Shown: positions 33,609 through 43,681, numbered from the stretch's first letter. The stretch: DNA of 64,000 nucleotides from Chitinophaga niabensis (GCF_039545795.1 NZ_CP154260.1:1245001-1309000), one strand, 5' to 3'. A program made the numbers and translations. Notes: generated from the letters alone by a model not told the origin.

Positions 33609-36600
33609 TCAGAAACAAGGGGCACCGGTTCCTCCTGCGCGGGCTTTGAACCGCACACCTTCTCTTTCAGAAAAACCAAAATCAAGGGAAGCGGCCCCGC
33701 ATACTTTAAATGAGCCGCCAACACATCCATCCGTAATGGTCACTATTTCATTACATCCCGGTTTGCAATTCCCAACTCCGAGACGTGCAGAAAAACTTGC
33801 CTCACCAGAGGCTACTGCTCCGAAATACCATCCCTGCGTATCATTCCTACTGCCTTCCACCATATAACAGAGACCAGCTGAAAGGCCCACGCAGGCAATT
33901 TTTGCCACACATCCTTCTATACCTGCATCAAACTTGCCCCCGAATTTTATCTGGAAAGCCATTTCTTCCAGGTTCAGCAGGAGGTTGGCCCTGTATTCAG
34001 AGCTGCACCACAATTTGGCGCTGGCAACAAAAAGATCAAATTCAAAAGGGCGGTCTTTGGGAATGCCTAACTGTGCACCGGCATTCACATATACACCTGA
34101 AAAGCGTTCCCGCATAAAATCTTCCGGTGCATATTCAAAGTAGGGGGAAATAATACCTCCGCGGGTTTTAGGATTTTTCAGGCGGATGGCCATTGCCAGC
34201 TCGCCATGGTTATTAATAAGCCCCAGCAGTTTAACACCTATCCTGCAGCCAAGAAAAGCAAACTCATCATCAGGTTTGGCGCTGATCACCAATGCACCTT
34301 CTATTTTCTGAGACATCAGGCCCTGCAGGGGCGACATTTCTGTATTGATCTGTATGGTGAAGGTTTTATCAGGGCCATCAAAGATCACTTCCGCATGCGC
34401 TGTTTTCAGGTAAGAAGCTACTTCCACATCTCCATATCCTTTCAGTATGCCTGCACTGCTCACGGTAAGTCCGAGAGGATTCACGGCTACCAGGGGCCCT
34501 GTACCGGCAAAAGAAAGTTTCCCTCTTACATCTACCTGGAATCCTCCGTTAGCACCTCCTTCTTTATAGGCAAAGCCACCGCCAATACCATCCAGCGTAA
34601 CAGGGCCTCCTATGGGAACGGGTGGCAGGTTGGTAAAGAAGTCTGCTTTCAATTGTGTACCGTTGGCACGTTTGAAATACTCAAATTTTATGGAACCATT
34701 CACAGGTGTGCCAGGTATCCGTAAAGATCCATTACCGGAGAATCCTTCATGGCTGAAGGCTACCAGCGCATCCGTCTGCACAACAGGCACATCCAGTTTT
34801 ACGCCCAGCTTTTCTATGGACCAGGAAGGGCCGGATGCAGTTGGTTTTATTTTCAGATCTGCTACTTCAAATTTCAGGAAATCGAGATCGGCCTTGAATG
34901 TGCCCTGTATACCAATAAAGGGTGTATTGTCTGTTGTATTGATGTAAATATTGCCAATGGAAAAACCGAAAGGCCCGATAGTGGTAGAATAGTTAGCCGG
35001 TACCTGCAAGCTGAAATCACCATTGGTCATTATTTCAAATGAAGGAACTTTAAATGACTTGTTCACTATGTCAACATTCACTTTGAAATTGGCTTTGCCA
35101 CCTACACGGTAGACATTACTGTTCCCCAATCTGCTGAAAGAGAGCGGGCTTCCATCTGTGTTGATGTTGGCAACAGATAAGATGTTGATGCCACTTTCCG
35201 GAATGGAGAAACTACCTCCGAACATACCATCTTTGGCGATAGACAGGTTGGTGAAATTGATGTTCGAAGTTCCTGAACGGGGGATGGTCAGCGAGAGGGT
35301 GCCACCCAGCTTAAATCCATCTTCGTTGAAAAGCAGGTTATTGATGGCTGCTTTCCAACCGGCTATTTCAAGGGAAGGAAGTTGTTCTGTTTGAATTTCC
35401 GTACCTCCTACAGCCAGTGCGCGGTTGAGGAATAACCTGTTAAGGCCGATATTCATGGATTTCACCGGTCCCAATGCAGGTGTTGCAATGGTGCCTTTGA
35501 ACTCTATGCCGTTGTTGTCTATTACAGCACCGTTGTTGAGGGCAATGTTAAAGCCATAAAGTTTACCGGCCGCTTTTGTTGCGATGATATATTTATCAGG
35601 CAGGGCAGGAGCTTGTGCAGCAGAGCTGAACACTATTATTTTATCAGCAGCAGCAAGCATTACCGGTACATTATCACTGATGCTCCATCCGCGATATCCC
35701 TGTATGGCGTTAAAGTCGATGCGTATATTACCACTTAGCTGTCCGGTTCCTCCGGCAGTCCGGGTAAAAGTGATCACCTCTTCGCCCTGCAGTTTTACAG
35801 GCAGGTAGCCGAATAACCGGAGAGATAAAGCCGTCATATCTGTTTTTACGGACTGGCCATCTGGTATGGCATTCCCTGTACCTGCTTCGAAACTTACTAC
35901 CAGGTTGCTGAATGGGATCCGTAGTTTTTCAGCAATGCTGAAAACGGAGACATTCACCGGTTTCAGGTCTGTAAAAGCACCACTCCATCTTTCTTTTCCA
36001 TTAGGGAGTGTTTCTACGGCAGAGAGTTCAATATTAAAGCCCAGCAGTTTGCCGTAATTCTTTCTTCCGTCTCCTCCTTTCAGCTCAAAGTTGATGGTAG
36101 TGCCGGCAGCTGGAATGACACTGGTATTATCCATGCCTACATAATTCTGTTTGCGTGCATTCAGGATATGTTCGCCGGCAGTGGTGTATAACACATAATT
36201 CCCCTGGGCATCTGTAACAGCAGAAAGGAAATCCTGGTCGTCTACAGCTATTCTTGCATCCCGCAGTGGCTGTCCGCCTGAGGTAACTCTTCCTGTTATC
36301 CGCACACCTTTTTTCAGGGAAATGGAGATCACTTCTTCCGTACCATTTTCTGTTAAAGCAAAAGTCCTTTGTTCCGGTACATACGTGGAATTGAGGGGAG
36401 GGGTTACTGTAATGGTGGTAGTACCGCCAAATCCTTCGTAATACCATTCGCCATTGTTATCTGTAACATGCGTAGTATCAAACAGGCTGATAACGGCGCC
36501 GGGTATACGGGTACTATTATTCAATTCATCCACAATGCGGAAGCGTACTTTGCCGCTGATCTTTGACAGATAGCCAATATCGCGGACGTCTACTGCAAAT

Positions 36601-39542
36601 TTCCTTGGCAGTTCATATCCCGGTGTATTTCCGCTTACCGGCATTCCGAATGCAACGGCCAGGCTGGAGTTGAACTGTGTGGTTGTTGCGAGTGCACCGC
36701 CTTTGGTGTCTGCTGCAATACCAAACATGGCCGCGGAAAGTGTATTGCCCCTGGAAAGGGCTGCTTTTACGGTGGGGGATTCTGCAATGCGGCTCAGTGT
36801 AGCCTGTTGTTTTTGTACAACGCTTAAACTCTTCCATTGTGCCAGATAAGCCTGTTGCTCTTTGTTATTGCCGGTTAACTGCGGGATATTGATGGTAGCC
36901 TGTTTCTCTACAAAACCTTCTTTATCCAGCGTTACGGTATGGTTGCCAGGGTAGAGCTTGAACTGGAAAATGCCGCTTTCACCGGATGTACACAGCGTAT
37001 TCCCTTTGAAATTAACCCGCACATTTTGCAGGGGCTGGCCCTTATCATCTACAATGCGCCCCACAACATCTGCTACATCGGCATCTACTGCAAAGTCTAT
37101 TTGTTTGGAAATGCCTTTTCCTATGCTGGCGGGAACAGGATATTCTCCACCTGATTTCGGGCGCACAACAAATGTGCTGAACTCATAAGGTGTTTTGATC
37201 ACCTCTACCAGGAAGGTTTTTCCAGCTTTCAATACAGGCAGGTTACTCACATAATATTGTCCCTGTTCATCCGTAGTAACCGTGAGGGCTTTGAAGCCAT
37301 CAGGAATGGCAGGAGGGGTATTGATCACAGAAAAGGCGGATGTAGCCAGGTCTGCCATCATTTTATTATCGCTGGTTTGCTGAACAAGTATGGCCGGGGT
37401 GTATTTCATCTGGGATAGTGTAGTGGAAACATTTTGTTTATTGTTCACCGCGCTCAGATAAGCAGTGGCTTTTACCCCCGTCAGCCCTGTTGTAAGGAGG
37501 CCGGGAGCTTCTTTTTCTACATCCACCGTTTTATAAAGCATCCGCACAGTGGCTCCTTTTACAGGAACACTTCCCTGTTCATTCAGGAACAGGGCAACGG
37601 TACCTTCAATATGCGAAGGTTTGGTGTATAGTTCATAAGTAGCTTTGGCCTGTAATATTTTAGCGGAAGGTACCGGTGTATTCAGTACGGCGATGGTTGA
37701 ATTAAGCGTGCGATAGCTGGCACTGGCGGGTATAATTTTCAGGTAGGTGTTACCACCGTAAAAGATCCTTCCTGTTCCCCAGGCTTCTATTTGAGCACGG
37801 AGCGAGGTTATTTTTGTTCCGGTAATGCTATCTCTTCCTATCTCTATCACTTTTCTCCCATCCACTGTGATCACCTGTTGCTTTTTGCCGCCAGCCTGGC
37901 CTTCATACAATAACCAGGGCCGTGTTTCCAGCTCTGTGGCGTCGCGGTATAGATGAACACCATAATTGCCTGCATCGGTATCATCACTTTCCTGGAAAGT
38001 TACTTTCGTGTAAAAGCGATAGGTTTTGGCCAGTAGCAGATAAGTTCCAATGTCTGCCGCATTTTTGTTCCGGATAGCGGAAGCGGGTATGCGGAAGGTG
38101 CTGGATTCAAAATCGCTTGTTTGTACGGATAATGTTAGTGTAGCATTGTTGCTGATATTAGTATAGGAAGGATGGAGGAATTGAAGGGTGAATATTCCGC
38201 TGCCATCTGTTTTACCGGTTGCCAGCAGGGTAGTACCGTTTTTTGCAGCGGGGTCCGCAATATTCAATGTAACATTCACACCTTCCAGTGGATACCTTTC
38301 TGCGGATGAGTCTACCGTAATATCTTCATACGTGCAGCTGGTGCTGCTGGCTCTTGCATCTGCCAGTACATCGGTGGGGAGGGATGGCAGGTATGCTATA
38401 GTGGTTACTTTTTTTAGTGTATTATCTGTATTGACGGCGAGCAGAGTATTCATTTTGATCAAGGGCGTGGTGGCTACCTGCTTTTGAAATGCATTGGTTG
38501 CAACATACGCTGTGGTAGTTGTTTTTTGTACAGCACTCACAACTTTCCCGGTGTACAGGCTATGATTTCCCTGTTCCGTTTTTTTGAATGTCCATAAAAG
38601 GCGCCCCTTAAGAACATTGGTGGCATATTCTGCAGGGGCTTGCGTATTGCCCTGTTGTGTTACTTCTTCTGCTATTTTCCCATAAGTGAACCGTATCACC
38701 TCACTACGGCCCTGGTTACGGAAGCTGGCACCTCCCATTGGATCTGTAGCAGTGATCATCATGGCATAACTGCGGCCTTCCTGCAGCTGGGGATATTGCA
38801 TGGAATACAGTAATGCCGGTGTTCCCTGTACAGTGGTTTCAAAGAAAGGAGTGGGGGTGGACAGTATGGCATCGTTGGGGTTGCGGTTGTTGAATAATTC
38901 TACTATCCTGATACGGTAGCTTACAGATGGTGGTGCGCCGGGTGGGGTTGTCCAGCGCAATGCAATGTTCTGAACGGGATCTGCGGGTATGGAGGATTCG
39001 TTGAATGGGTTCAGGATCACCGGTGGTTCCAGTGTTGTAATGAAGAACACATTGCTGCAGCCAATAGGTTCTTCTTCAGACATGGGTTGAAATGTGCCGG
39101 CATGAAAAGCTCTCACACAAACCTGGTAACTACCCTCAGGTAATCCCTGTTCTCCCAGTATGGATGGTTTGATGTTATTGCTGCCGGAAGTATATACCAG
39201 GTAGTTGACATCAAACAGGTTGCCGGCCTCTATTGCGTTCAGGGTTTTTGTTTCCAGTGGTCTCAGTGCAATGGTGCCTGGCCGGTATCCTTTGGCAGTG
39301 CTTACTTTTACACCATTGTCTCCCGTTACGGTGCCGGTAAGATAAATGCTTTGATCAGTATTGGTGCGATTGATCAATGTAACAGTAACCAGGCCTGGTG
39401 TTGCCTGAAACTGGTAGACCTTGGTGGGGGAGGAACCGTTGGGCAAACGGTTTATCTGGATCCGCACACTGATCTCCTGCTGCGCTTTAACAGAAAGACT
39501 GCTGCACAACAGGATGAGGCTTATGTATACTGCAATTTTCAT
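33609..39542 (-). CDS. Giant TANFOR domain surface protein
   Basis: 1977 residues with a signal peptide ending at VKAQ. The first 165 residues match the TANFOR module named after Tannerella forsythia proteins (VTVTLINRTNTDQSIYLTGT, then GDNGVKVSTAKGYRPG). An FN3-like unit follows near 172-290. CarboxypepD_reg-like folds appear near 416, 822 (VVGRIVDDKGQPLQNVRVNF) and 1079 (VRITGRVTSGGQPLRDARI). From about 1300 the protein is one long run of amphipathic beta strands. Ten Cys lie in the last 215 residues, ending GTGAPCF. No T9SS tail is seen. Likely exported to the cell surface and anchored by neighbours. Function unknown; I infer a scaffold or conduit. Confidence 0.88.
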   Translation of the reverse strand: MKIAVYISLILLCSSLSVKAQQEISVRIQINRLPNGSSPTKVYQFQATPGLVTVTLINRTNTDQSIYLTGTVTGDNGVKVSTAKGYRPGTIALRPLETKTLNAIEAGNLFDVNYLVYTSGSNNIKPSILGEQGLPEGSYQVCVRAFHAGTFQPMSEEEPIGCSNVFFITTLEPPVILNPFNESSIPADPVQNIALRWTTPPGAPPSVSYRIRIVELFNNRNPNDAILSTPTPFFETTVQGTPALLYSMQYPQLQEGRSYAMMITATDPMGGASFRNQGRSEVIRFTYGKIAEEVTQQGNTQAPAEYATNVLKGRLLWTFKKTEQGNHSLYTGKVVSAVQKTTTTAYVATNAFQKQVATTPLIKMNTLLAVNTDNTLKKVTTIAYLPSLPTDVLADARASSTSCTYEDITVDSSAERYPLEGVNVTLNIADPAAKNGTTLLATGKTDGSGIFTLQFLHPSYTNISNNATLTLSVQTSDFESSTFRIPASAIRNKNAADIGTYLLLAKTYRFYTKVTFQESDDTDAGNYGVHLYRDATELETRPWLLYEGQAGGKKQQVITVDGRKVIEIGRDSITGTKITSLRAQIEAWGTGRIFYGGNTYLKIIPASASYRTLNSTIAVLNTPVPSAKILQAKATYELYTKPSHIEGTVALFLNEQGSVPVKGATVRMLYKTVDVEKEAPGLLTTGLTGVKATAYLSAVNNKQNVSTTLSQMKYTPAILVQQTSDNKMMADLATSAFSVINTPPAIPDGFKALTVTTDEQGQYYVSNLPVLKAGKTFLVEVIKTPYEFSTFVVRPKSGGEYPVPASIGKGISKQIDFAVDADVADVVGRIVDDKGQPLQNVRVNFKGNTLCTSGESGIFQFKLYPGNHTVTLDKEGFVEKQATINIPQLTGNNKEQQAYLAQWKSLSVVQKQQATLSRIAESPTVKAALSRGNTLSAAMFGIAADTKGGALATTTQFNSSLAVAFGMPVSGNTPGYELPRKFAVDVRDIGYLSKISGKVRFRIVDELNNSTRIPGAVISLFDTTHVTDNNGEWYYEGFGGTTTITVTPPLNSTYVPEQRTFALTENGTEEVISISLKKGVRITGRVTSGGQPLRDARIAVDDQDFLSAVTDAQGNYVLYTTAGEHILNARKQNYVGMDNTSVIPAAGTTINFELKGGDGRKNYGKLLGFNIELSAVETLPNGKERWSGAFTDLKPVNVSVFSIAEKLRIPFSNLVVSFEAGTGNAIPDGQSVKTDMTALSLRLFGYLPVKLQGEEVITFTRTAGGTGQLSGNIRIDFNAIQGYRGWSISDNVPVMLAAADKIIVFSSAAQAPALPDKYIIATKAAGKLYGFNIALNNGAVIDNNGIEFKGTIATPALGPVKSMNIGLNRLFLNRALAVGGTEIQTEQLPSLEIAGWKAAINNLLFNEDGFKLGGTLSLTIPRSGTSNINFTNLSIAKDGMFGGSFSIPESGINILSVANINTDGSPLSFSRLGNSNVYRVGGKANFKVNVDIVNKSFKVPSFEIMTNGDFSLQVPANYSTTIGPFGFSIGNIYINTTDNTPFIGIQGTFKADLDFLKFEVADLKIKPTASGPSWSIEKLGVKLDVPVVQTDALVAFSHEGFSGNGSLRIPGTPVNGSIKFEYFKRANGTQLKADFFTNLPPVPIGGPVTLDGIGGGFAYKEGGANGGFQVDVRGKLSFAGTGPLVAVNPLGLTVSSAGILKGYGDVEVASYLKTAHAEVIFDGPDKTFTIQINTEMSPLQGLMSQKIEGALVISAKPDDEFAFLGCRIGVKLLGLINNHGELAMAIRLKNPKTRGGIISPYFEYAPEDFMRERFSGVYVNAGAQLGIPKDRPFEFDLFVASAKLWCSSEYRANLLLNLEEMAFQIKFGGKFDAGIEGCVAKIACVGLSAGLCYMVEGSRNDTQGWYFGAVASGEASFSARLGVGNCKPGCNEIVTITDGCVGGSFKVCGAASLDFGFSEREGVRFKARAGGTGAPCF

Positions 39543-39559
39543 TATAACAATAGTTTACA

Positions 39560-41263
39560 TCAGAATGAAAAACCATAACCTGCTTCTGCCCTTAACTCTG
39601 AAAATTTAGGATAGGATACAGAAGGATGATCAGGGGTGTTCACCGTATAAAAAGCACTTACACGAAAGGCATGCGGACCGTAAATATTGTACCGGCCCTG
39701 CATGCTTCCGTTAATGATATGTCCTTTCTCTTCATTTCTTTTACTTAACAGGTACCCGCCTGTAACATAAATGTTCAGTTTGTTCTTCAACCAGCTTTTG
39801 GAGCCGCCGAGCGTAACACCCATATTACCATCCTGGAGTACCTGGCTTTTCATTTTTGTATGGTTTAAAGACATGAAAACACCCAGTTGTTCGCGGATAA
39901 AATTCAGCTGATAGTTAAGTGCATAATTATTGGTATTGATATCGCCATTTATACTATCAGCCCTGGCAGGATTCAATTCTTTAGCTTGGCTGAGATTGGC
40001 GGAAAAGGTGATGTTGTGGGACATGTTGATGCCGGGGATCATATAATGCGGCATGAAAAACAACTGGCGGCTGGATTGCACCACTTTCAGGGAGTCTGCA
40101 AAACGCACTGTTTTTATTGTCTGATTAACAGAGTAATTGCTGAAGCTAAGATCGATACCCAGTTGTTTTGTAATGTCTGCACTCAGATTGGCAGACCCGA
40201 TCACCTTATTGGCCTTTGCCCTTTTTACATTGGCAAGGTCATCCCGCTGTATACCCAGGCTTCCGCTGAAACGCAGCTTGTTCTTTAACAGTGTAAATGC
40301 GGGTGCAACGGTATAACTCTCCAGATCATTGTTTAGGAAATAAGCGCCCATGGATTGATATCCGGGATCTATGTGACGGTATTGCAGGCGGAGGGAGAAG
40401 TATTTTGCTTTATAACGTATGCTGGCCTGTATAGCGCTGAATAGTTCGCTGCTGATGTTTACGGGTATAAGGTTGCTGAATCTTTTTACGGCTTTGTCGA
40501 ATGAGGAGTCCTGCAAAGGGATGGCGTTGATGTCGTTTGTATAAAGACTGAGTGCGCCGTCACTTTCAAAAGTGAGCCGTTGTTTCCAGAAGCTCAGTTG
40601 CATCTTGTAACCTACCACCGTGTTTTCTGCGGGTGTTATACTGAGACTGTCTGCCAGCCCTTTATTACCCTGTATACTACCTTCATGATCTTTTGCCTTT
40701 AAAGCAATCAGGTCGAAGAAGGTGTTTTCTGTACCTACGCCTATCTTTACGGCCATGCCGGTACGTTTATAAGAAAAATTGGAGAAATACATGCTTTGTG
40801 CTGTGTCCAGTGCAGTGGCTTTGTTCAGCTGCCCATACATGGCGCCAAAGCGGAATTTGCCGGGGTTTAGTTCCACACCCGCTCCCAGGAATGTATGCCC
40901 ACCCAGGGTTAAGGGGGACCAGCTGAGGTTCCGGTAGCCGGCATGTACCGTGATCCATTTATAAGAGGGGCTTAAGCCAAACTGGTTAAAGGGCTGCGTG
41001 AAGCTGCTCTGCTGCTTGCCAATAATAAAGGAAAATGGTATCTGCATACCGTAAATGGAAATAACAGGAGCGCCGGAAATAACATAGTTAAAAGGAAGGT
41101 ACCTGTTGGAGATACCTGTTGCATTATAGAAAATGGTGTTTACGTCCACTTTGCCGGAGAAGCCAAAGGGTTTGGAACGTAATAACTGTTCCACATTTTG
41201 TGCCTGCAGGAAAAGGGGACTAACAAGCAGCAGTAAAAGTAATATGCTGATCTTCTGATACAT
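39560..41263 (-). CDS. Outer membrane beta-barrel protein, first gene of TANFOR operon
   Basis: 567 residues from ATG 41263; a start 13 codons upstream would bury the signal peptide, which ends at FLQAQ. After that the sequence is nearly all beta strands with alternating polar and hydrophobic residues (FRFGAMYGQLNKAT, YFSLRLQYRHIDPGY, LNIYVTGGYLLSKR), and it ends YGFSF with a terminal Phe, as barrel proteins do. I recognise no named family. It lies 17 bases before the TANFOR gene and opens the six-gene run, so it may form the membrane pore or anchor of the system. Confidence 0.85.
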   Translation of the reverse strand: MYQKISILLLLLLVSPLFLQAQNVEQLLRSKPFGFSGKVDVNTIFYNATGISNRYLPFNYVISGAPVISIYGMQIPFSFIIGKQQSSFTQPFNQFGLSPSYKWITVHAGYRNLSWSPLTLGGHTFLGAGVELNPGKFRFGAMYGQLNKATALDTAQSMYFSNFSYKRTGMAVKIGVGTENTFFDLIALKAKDHEGSIQGNKGLADSLSITPAENTVVGYKMQLSFWKQRLTFESDGALSLYTNDINAIPLQDSSFDKAVKRFSNLIPVNISSELFSAIQASIRYKAKYFSLRLQYRHIDPGYQSMGAYFLNNDLESYTVAPAFTLLKNKLRFSGSLGIQRDDLANVKRAKANKVIGSANLSADITKQLGIDLSFSNYSVNQTIKTVRFADSLKVVQSSRQLFFMPHYMIPGINMSHNITFSANLSQAKELNPARADSINGDINTNNYALNYQLNFIREQLGVFMSLNHTKMKSQVLQDGNMGVTLGGSKSWLKNKLNIYVTGGYLLSKRNEEKGHIINGSMQGRYNIYGPHAFRVSAFYTVNTPDHPSVSYPKFSELRAEAGYGFSF

Positions 41264-41307
41264 ACCGGGGTAAGGAAATATTACTACCTCAAAAGTCAAC
41301 ATATCTG

Positions 41308-41329
41308 TAAACAGCTGAACTGCTGTTTA
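41308..41329. promoter_or_regulatory. Inverted repeat in the divergent promoter region
   Basis: TAAACAGC-TGAACT-GCTGTTTA is a perfect 8-bp inverted repeat about 45 bases upstream of the first TANFOR-operon ATG and 144 bases from the T9SS gene. It is placed where a regulator could act on both; whether the LytTR regulator binds it is not known. Confidence 0.4.
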
Positions 41330-41472
41330 GCCATTCCCGGAAACGGGTGAGCCGGCGGCGAAAATAGCACAGTTGGCGGCGGCTTTTTTTCATGATCAAA
41401 TAACTACTTGTTCAAGTATCGTTTTTCATCGGAATTGAAAGTAATTTTAGTAAAACCCTCAACCCCGTCTTT

Positions 41473-43125
41473 ATGAAAAAACTCTACCTCTTATTTAGCT
41501 TACTGTTGCTAACTGAACTGAGCGCATATGCGCAATTGCAATTTTATTATGATATCCCCGGCGGACCGGCAGAAGTGCTGGACTTTAAAGGTAACCGCCT
41601 GCTTTTCTGGCGGGACAGTGCTTATCATATTCATCAGCTTAACACACCGGATATCATTGATATTCCGCTGAATAGCCCGCCTGCCTTTGCGGAGAAACAG
41701 ATCAAACGCGGATGGTTAACAGATAGCGGTGCATTCATAACTACGGCTTCTACAATTTCAGGTATGGTAGCATTGTATGAATGGCGGGGCAATGAACTTA
41801 CAGAGATAGAAAAACAGGCTACCAGTGTGGAAGTAGGAGGCAATTATGCCTTGTTTACCAGTTGGGGATATTTCTATCATAAGCGGCCACGGGAAGAAGT
41901 GGTAAGAGTATCTACCAATCCGGGGACCTTTGCCATGTCCCCTGAAGGCTGGTACCTGTATAGCCTCAATGATACTTTGTATAAATATCAGAATGGGGTT
42001 GTTGCGGCTTTTGCGACAGGAGAGACAACCGCAGAACGATTTCTTTACGCGGAAATAGATAAGCAGCAGGTATTGTATATGATGGAGAAAGCACAGCAGT
42101 CGCCCACACTTTATCTTTACAATGGCATTACAACGGATACGGTAGCCATACTGCGTGGCGTGCATCAGCAGGTGTTTCCTAAAAGGCAATATCATCTTAA
42201 TAATGGGCATGTGGCTTTTGTGTCTGTAGACAGACAGGGGATCTGGCCTTATTCTGTTGCGGAAACGAATATATATGTGAGAGGGGCTGATGGGGGAAGA
42301 AGGTTAGGTTTTCAGCAGATAGGAGCGAGGAATGTATCCTATGTGTATCCCGAGATCTGGGGTGTGAATGACGCAGGCGGCCTGCTGGTGAGGAAGAATG
42401 ACTATATGTGGCAGAATGGTTTTCATTACACGGCACTGGACAGTGCATCCAGGCACCTTGTTCCTATTATGTGGAATGGAGGCTTGATACCTGGTATTTT
42501 TTATAATAACGCTACCTGGTTTGCTGCTTATGCAGATTCTCTTTACAGGTTATTTCCTGCTGCTGCGGTTCCTTTGCAGCCGGTGGTTACTTTGTCTGCC
42601 AACAGGAATATCATCAATAATAACAACGATACGGTTGTGCTCACTGCACATGGAAATGGCCCGGGGCTTTTCACTTTTGCGAAGGATGCTGCGTTTACAG
42701 ACCTCTTCAGGCCGGAGGGTGCTGATTCCGTATTAAAACTTCATCCTTCGGCATTGACCAAAAGGGAGAACGATATTTATGTAAGGCTGCGCATAGGAGA
42801 TAGCACAGCAACAGATAACATCCGCATACTCAAAACATTCTTATCCGGTATTCCGGGTAAAGACTTCGATAATAAAAGCGCAATTTTCGTTTATCCGAAT
42901 CCGTTCACTACACAGTTTGTTGTAGAAGGGCTGGATGCAGCTAAAAGTTATAAACTCACGCTACATGCACTCAATGGAACAGTATTGTATACTACGTTTG
43001 CGAATGGCTTACACCGGTTTACGGTAGTGCCGGATGTTTCGTTGAGAAAAGGTATTTATTTCCTGGAAGTGTTTGATCTCAGCTCGCAAAAGATTGCGGG
43101 GGGCTCCATACTGTTAAAGATGTAA
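41473..43125 (+). CDS. Secreted protein with T9SS type A sorting domain
   Basis: 550 residues with a signal peptide ending at SAYAQ. The C-terminal 80 residues (YPNPFTTQFVVEGLDAAKSY to GIYFLEVFDLSSQKIAG, ILLKM) are a typical T9SS type A sorting domain, which directs export and surface attachment. The rest is beta-rich with Trp and Tyr clusters (LLFWRDSAYHIHQLN, FAMSPEGWYLYSLNDTLYKYQNG), suggesting propeller-like repeats, and has no catalytic motif. It is divergent from the TANFOR operon and may be a part of the same surface system. A double hairpin follows the stop. Confidence 0.9.
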   Translation: MKKLYLLFSLLLLTELSAYAQLQFYYDIPGGPAEVLDFKGNRLLFWRDSAYHIHQLNTPDIIDIPLNSPPAFAEKQIKRGWLTDSGAFITTASTISGMVALYEWRGNELTEIEKQATSVEVGGNYALFTSWGYFYHKRPREEVVRVSTNPGTFAMSPEGWYLYSLNDTLYKYQNGVVAAFATGETTAERFLYAEIDKQQVLYMMEKAQQSPTLYLYNGITTDTVAILRGVHQQVFPKRQYHLNNGHVAFVSVDRQGIWPYSVAETNIYVRGADGGRRLGFQQIGARNVSYVYPEIWGVNDAGGLLVRKNDYMWQNGFHYTALDSASRHLVPIMWNGGLIPGIFYNNATWFAAYADSLYRLFPAAAVPLQPVVTLSANRNIINNNNDTVVLTAHGNGPGLFTFAKDAAFTDLFRPEGADSVLKLHPSALTKRENDIYVRLRIGDSTATDNIRILKTFLSGIPGKDFDNKSAIFVYPNPFTTQFVVEGLDAAKSYKLTLHALNGTVLYTTFANGLHRFTVVPDVSLRKGIYFLEVFDLSSQKIAGGSILLKM

Positions 43126-43133
43126 AGAGGAAC

Positions 43134-43155
43134 GGCGCAGCTGTTTAGCTGCGCC
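43134..43155 (+). terminator. Terminator of the T9SS gene
   Basis: GGCGCAGCT-GTTT-AGCTGCGCC is a perfect 9-bp stem with a 4-base loop, followed by TTCCCTTTT, eight bases after the stop codon. Confidence 0.85.
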
Positions 43156-43166
43156 TTCCCTTTTAC

Positions 43167-43196
43167 AAAATGAACGTTGGTAACAACGTTCATTTT
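43167..43196 (-). terminator. Hairpin overlapping the SRPBCC stop codon
   Basis: AAAATGAACGTTG-GTAA-CAACGTTCATTTT is a perfect 13-bp inverted repeat. On the minus strand it starts within the last codons and stop of the SRPBCC gene (stop at 43190-43192) and ends in TTTT, so it likely terminates that operon. Confidence 0.7.
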
Positions 43197-43681
43197 GAAT
43201 CCTTACGTATTTCCAGTTGCCTTTTAACGTATTCTTCCATCCTGTCCAGGTTTTGTTTACCACCTTCTATTGCTTTCACCTCTCTGTCGAGCATAGCTAT
43301 CACTTCTTCTGACTTGAATACGGAACGCATGGTAAGCAGTGTTTTACCGTCTTCCTCTTCAAACGTAACAGTTACCATAAAACTCAATTCGCCTTTGCCA
43401 TCTCCGTGGCGGTACCTCAGAAGGGAGGGCTTTACTACTTCCAGGTATTCGATCTTGTTGTCCCAATCCTGCCCCCCGCCATGCATGATGAAATCCCATG
43501 TTTTGCCTTCTTTTACTTCCATAGAGCGGTGGGTTAAGGTAAACCCGTTGGGACCCCACCATTCCTTGATGTGTTGGGGTTCCGTCCATACTTCCCATAC
43601 CAGCTCGCGGGGAGCATTCAGTAACCTGGTGTGGATCAGTGCATTGCCTTCCTGGCGGAAGGACTTACTTTTTTCTGCCAT
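43190..43681 (-). CDS. SRPBCC (AHSA1-like) domain protein
   Basis: 163 residues. The START/Bet v1-like pattern is clear: IHTRLLNAPRELVWEVWTEPQHIKEWWGPNGF, the middle DFIMHGGGQDWDNKIEYLEV, then TLLTMRSVFKSEEVIAM and a final long helix. Such proteins bind hydrophobic ligands or aid stress responses. The start overlaps the end of the ArsR gene by 17 bases, so expression is tied to that repressor; this ArsR-SRPBCC pairing is common in many bacteria. Confidence 0.93.
   Translation of the reverse strand: MAEKSKSFRQEGNALIHTRLLNAPRELVWEVWTEPQHIKEWWGPNGFTLTHRSMEVKEGKTWDFIMHGGGQDWDNKIEYLEVVKPSLLRYRHGDGKGELSFMVTVTFEEEDGKTLLTMRSVFKSEEVIAMLDREVKAIEGGKQNLDRMEEYVKRQLEIRKDSK

Noticed and set aside
33397..33867. 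+ strand frame spanning the FN3/TANFOR junction
   Set aside because: It is antisense to two strong genes and has no promoter or recognisable domain.
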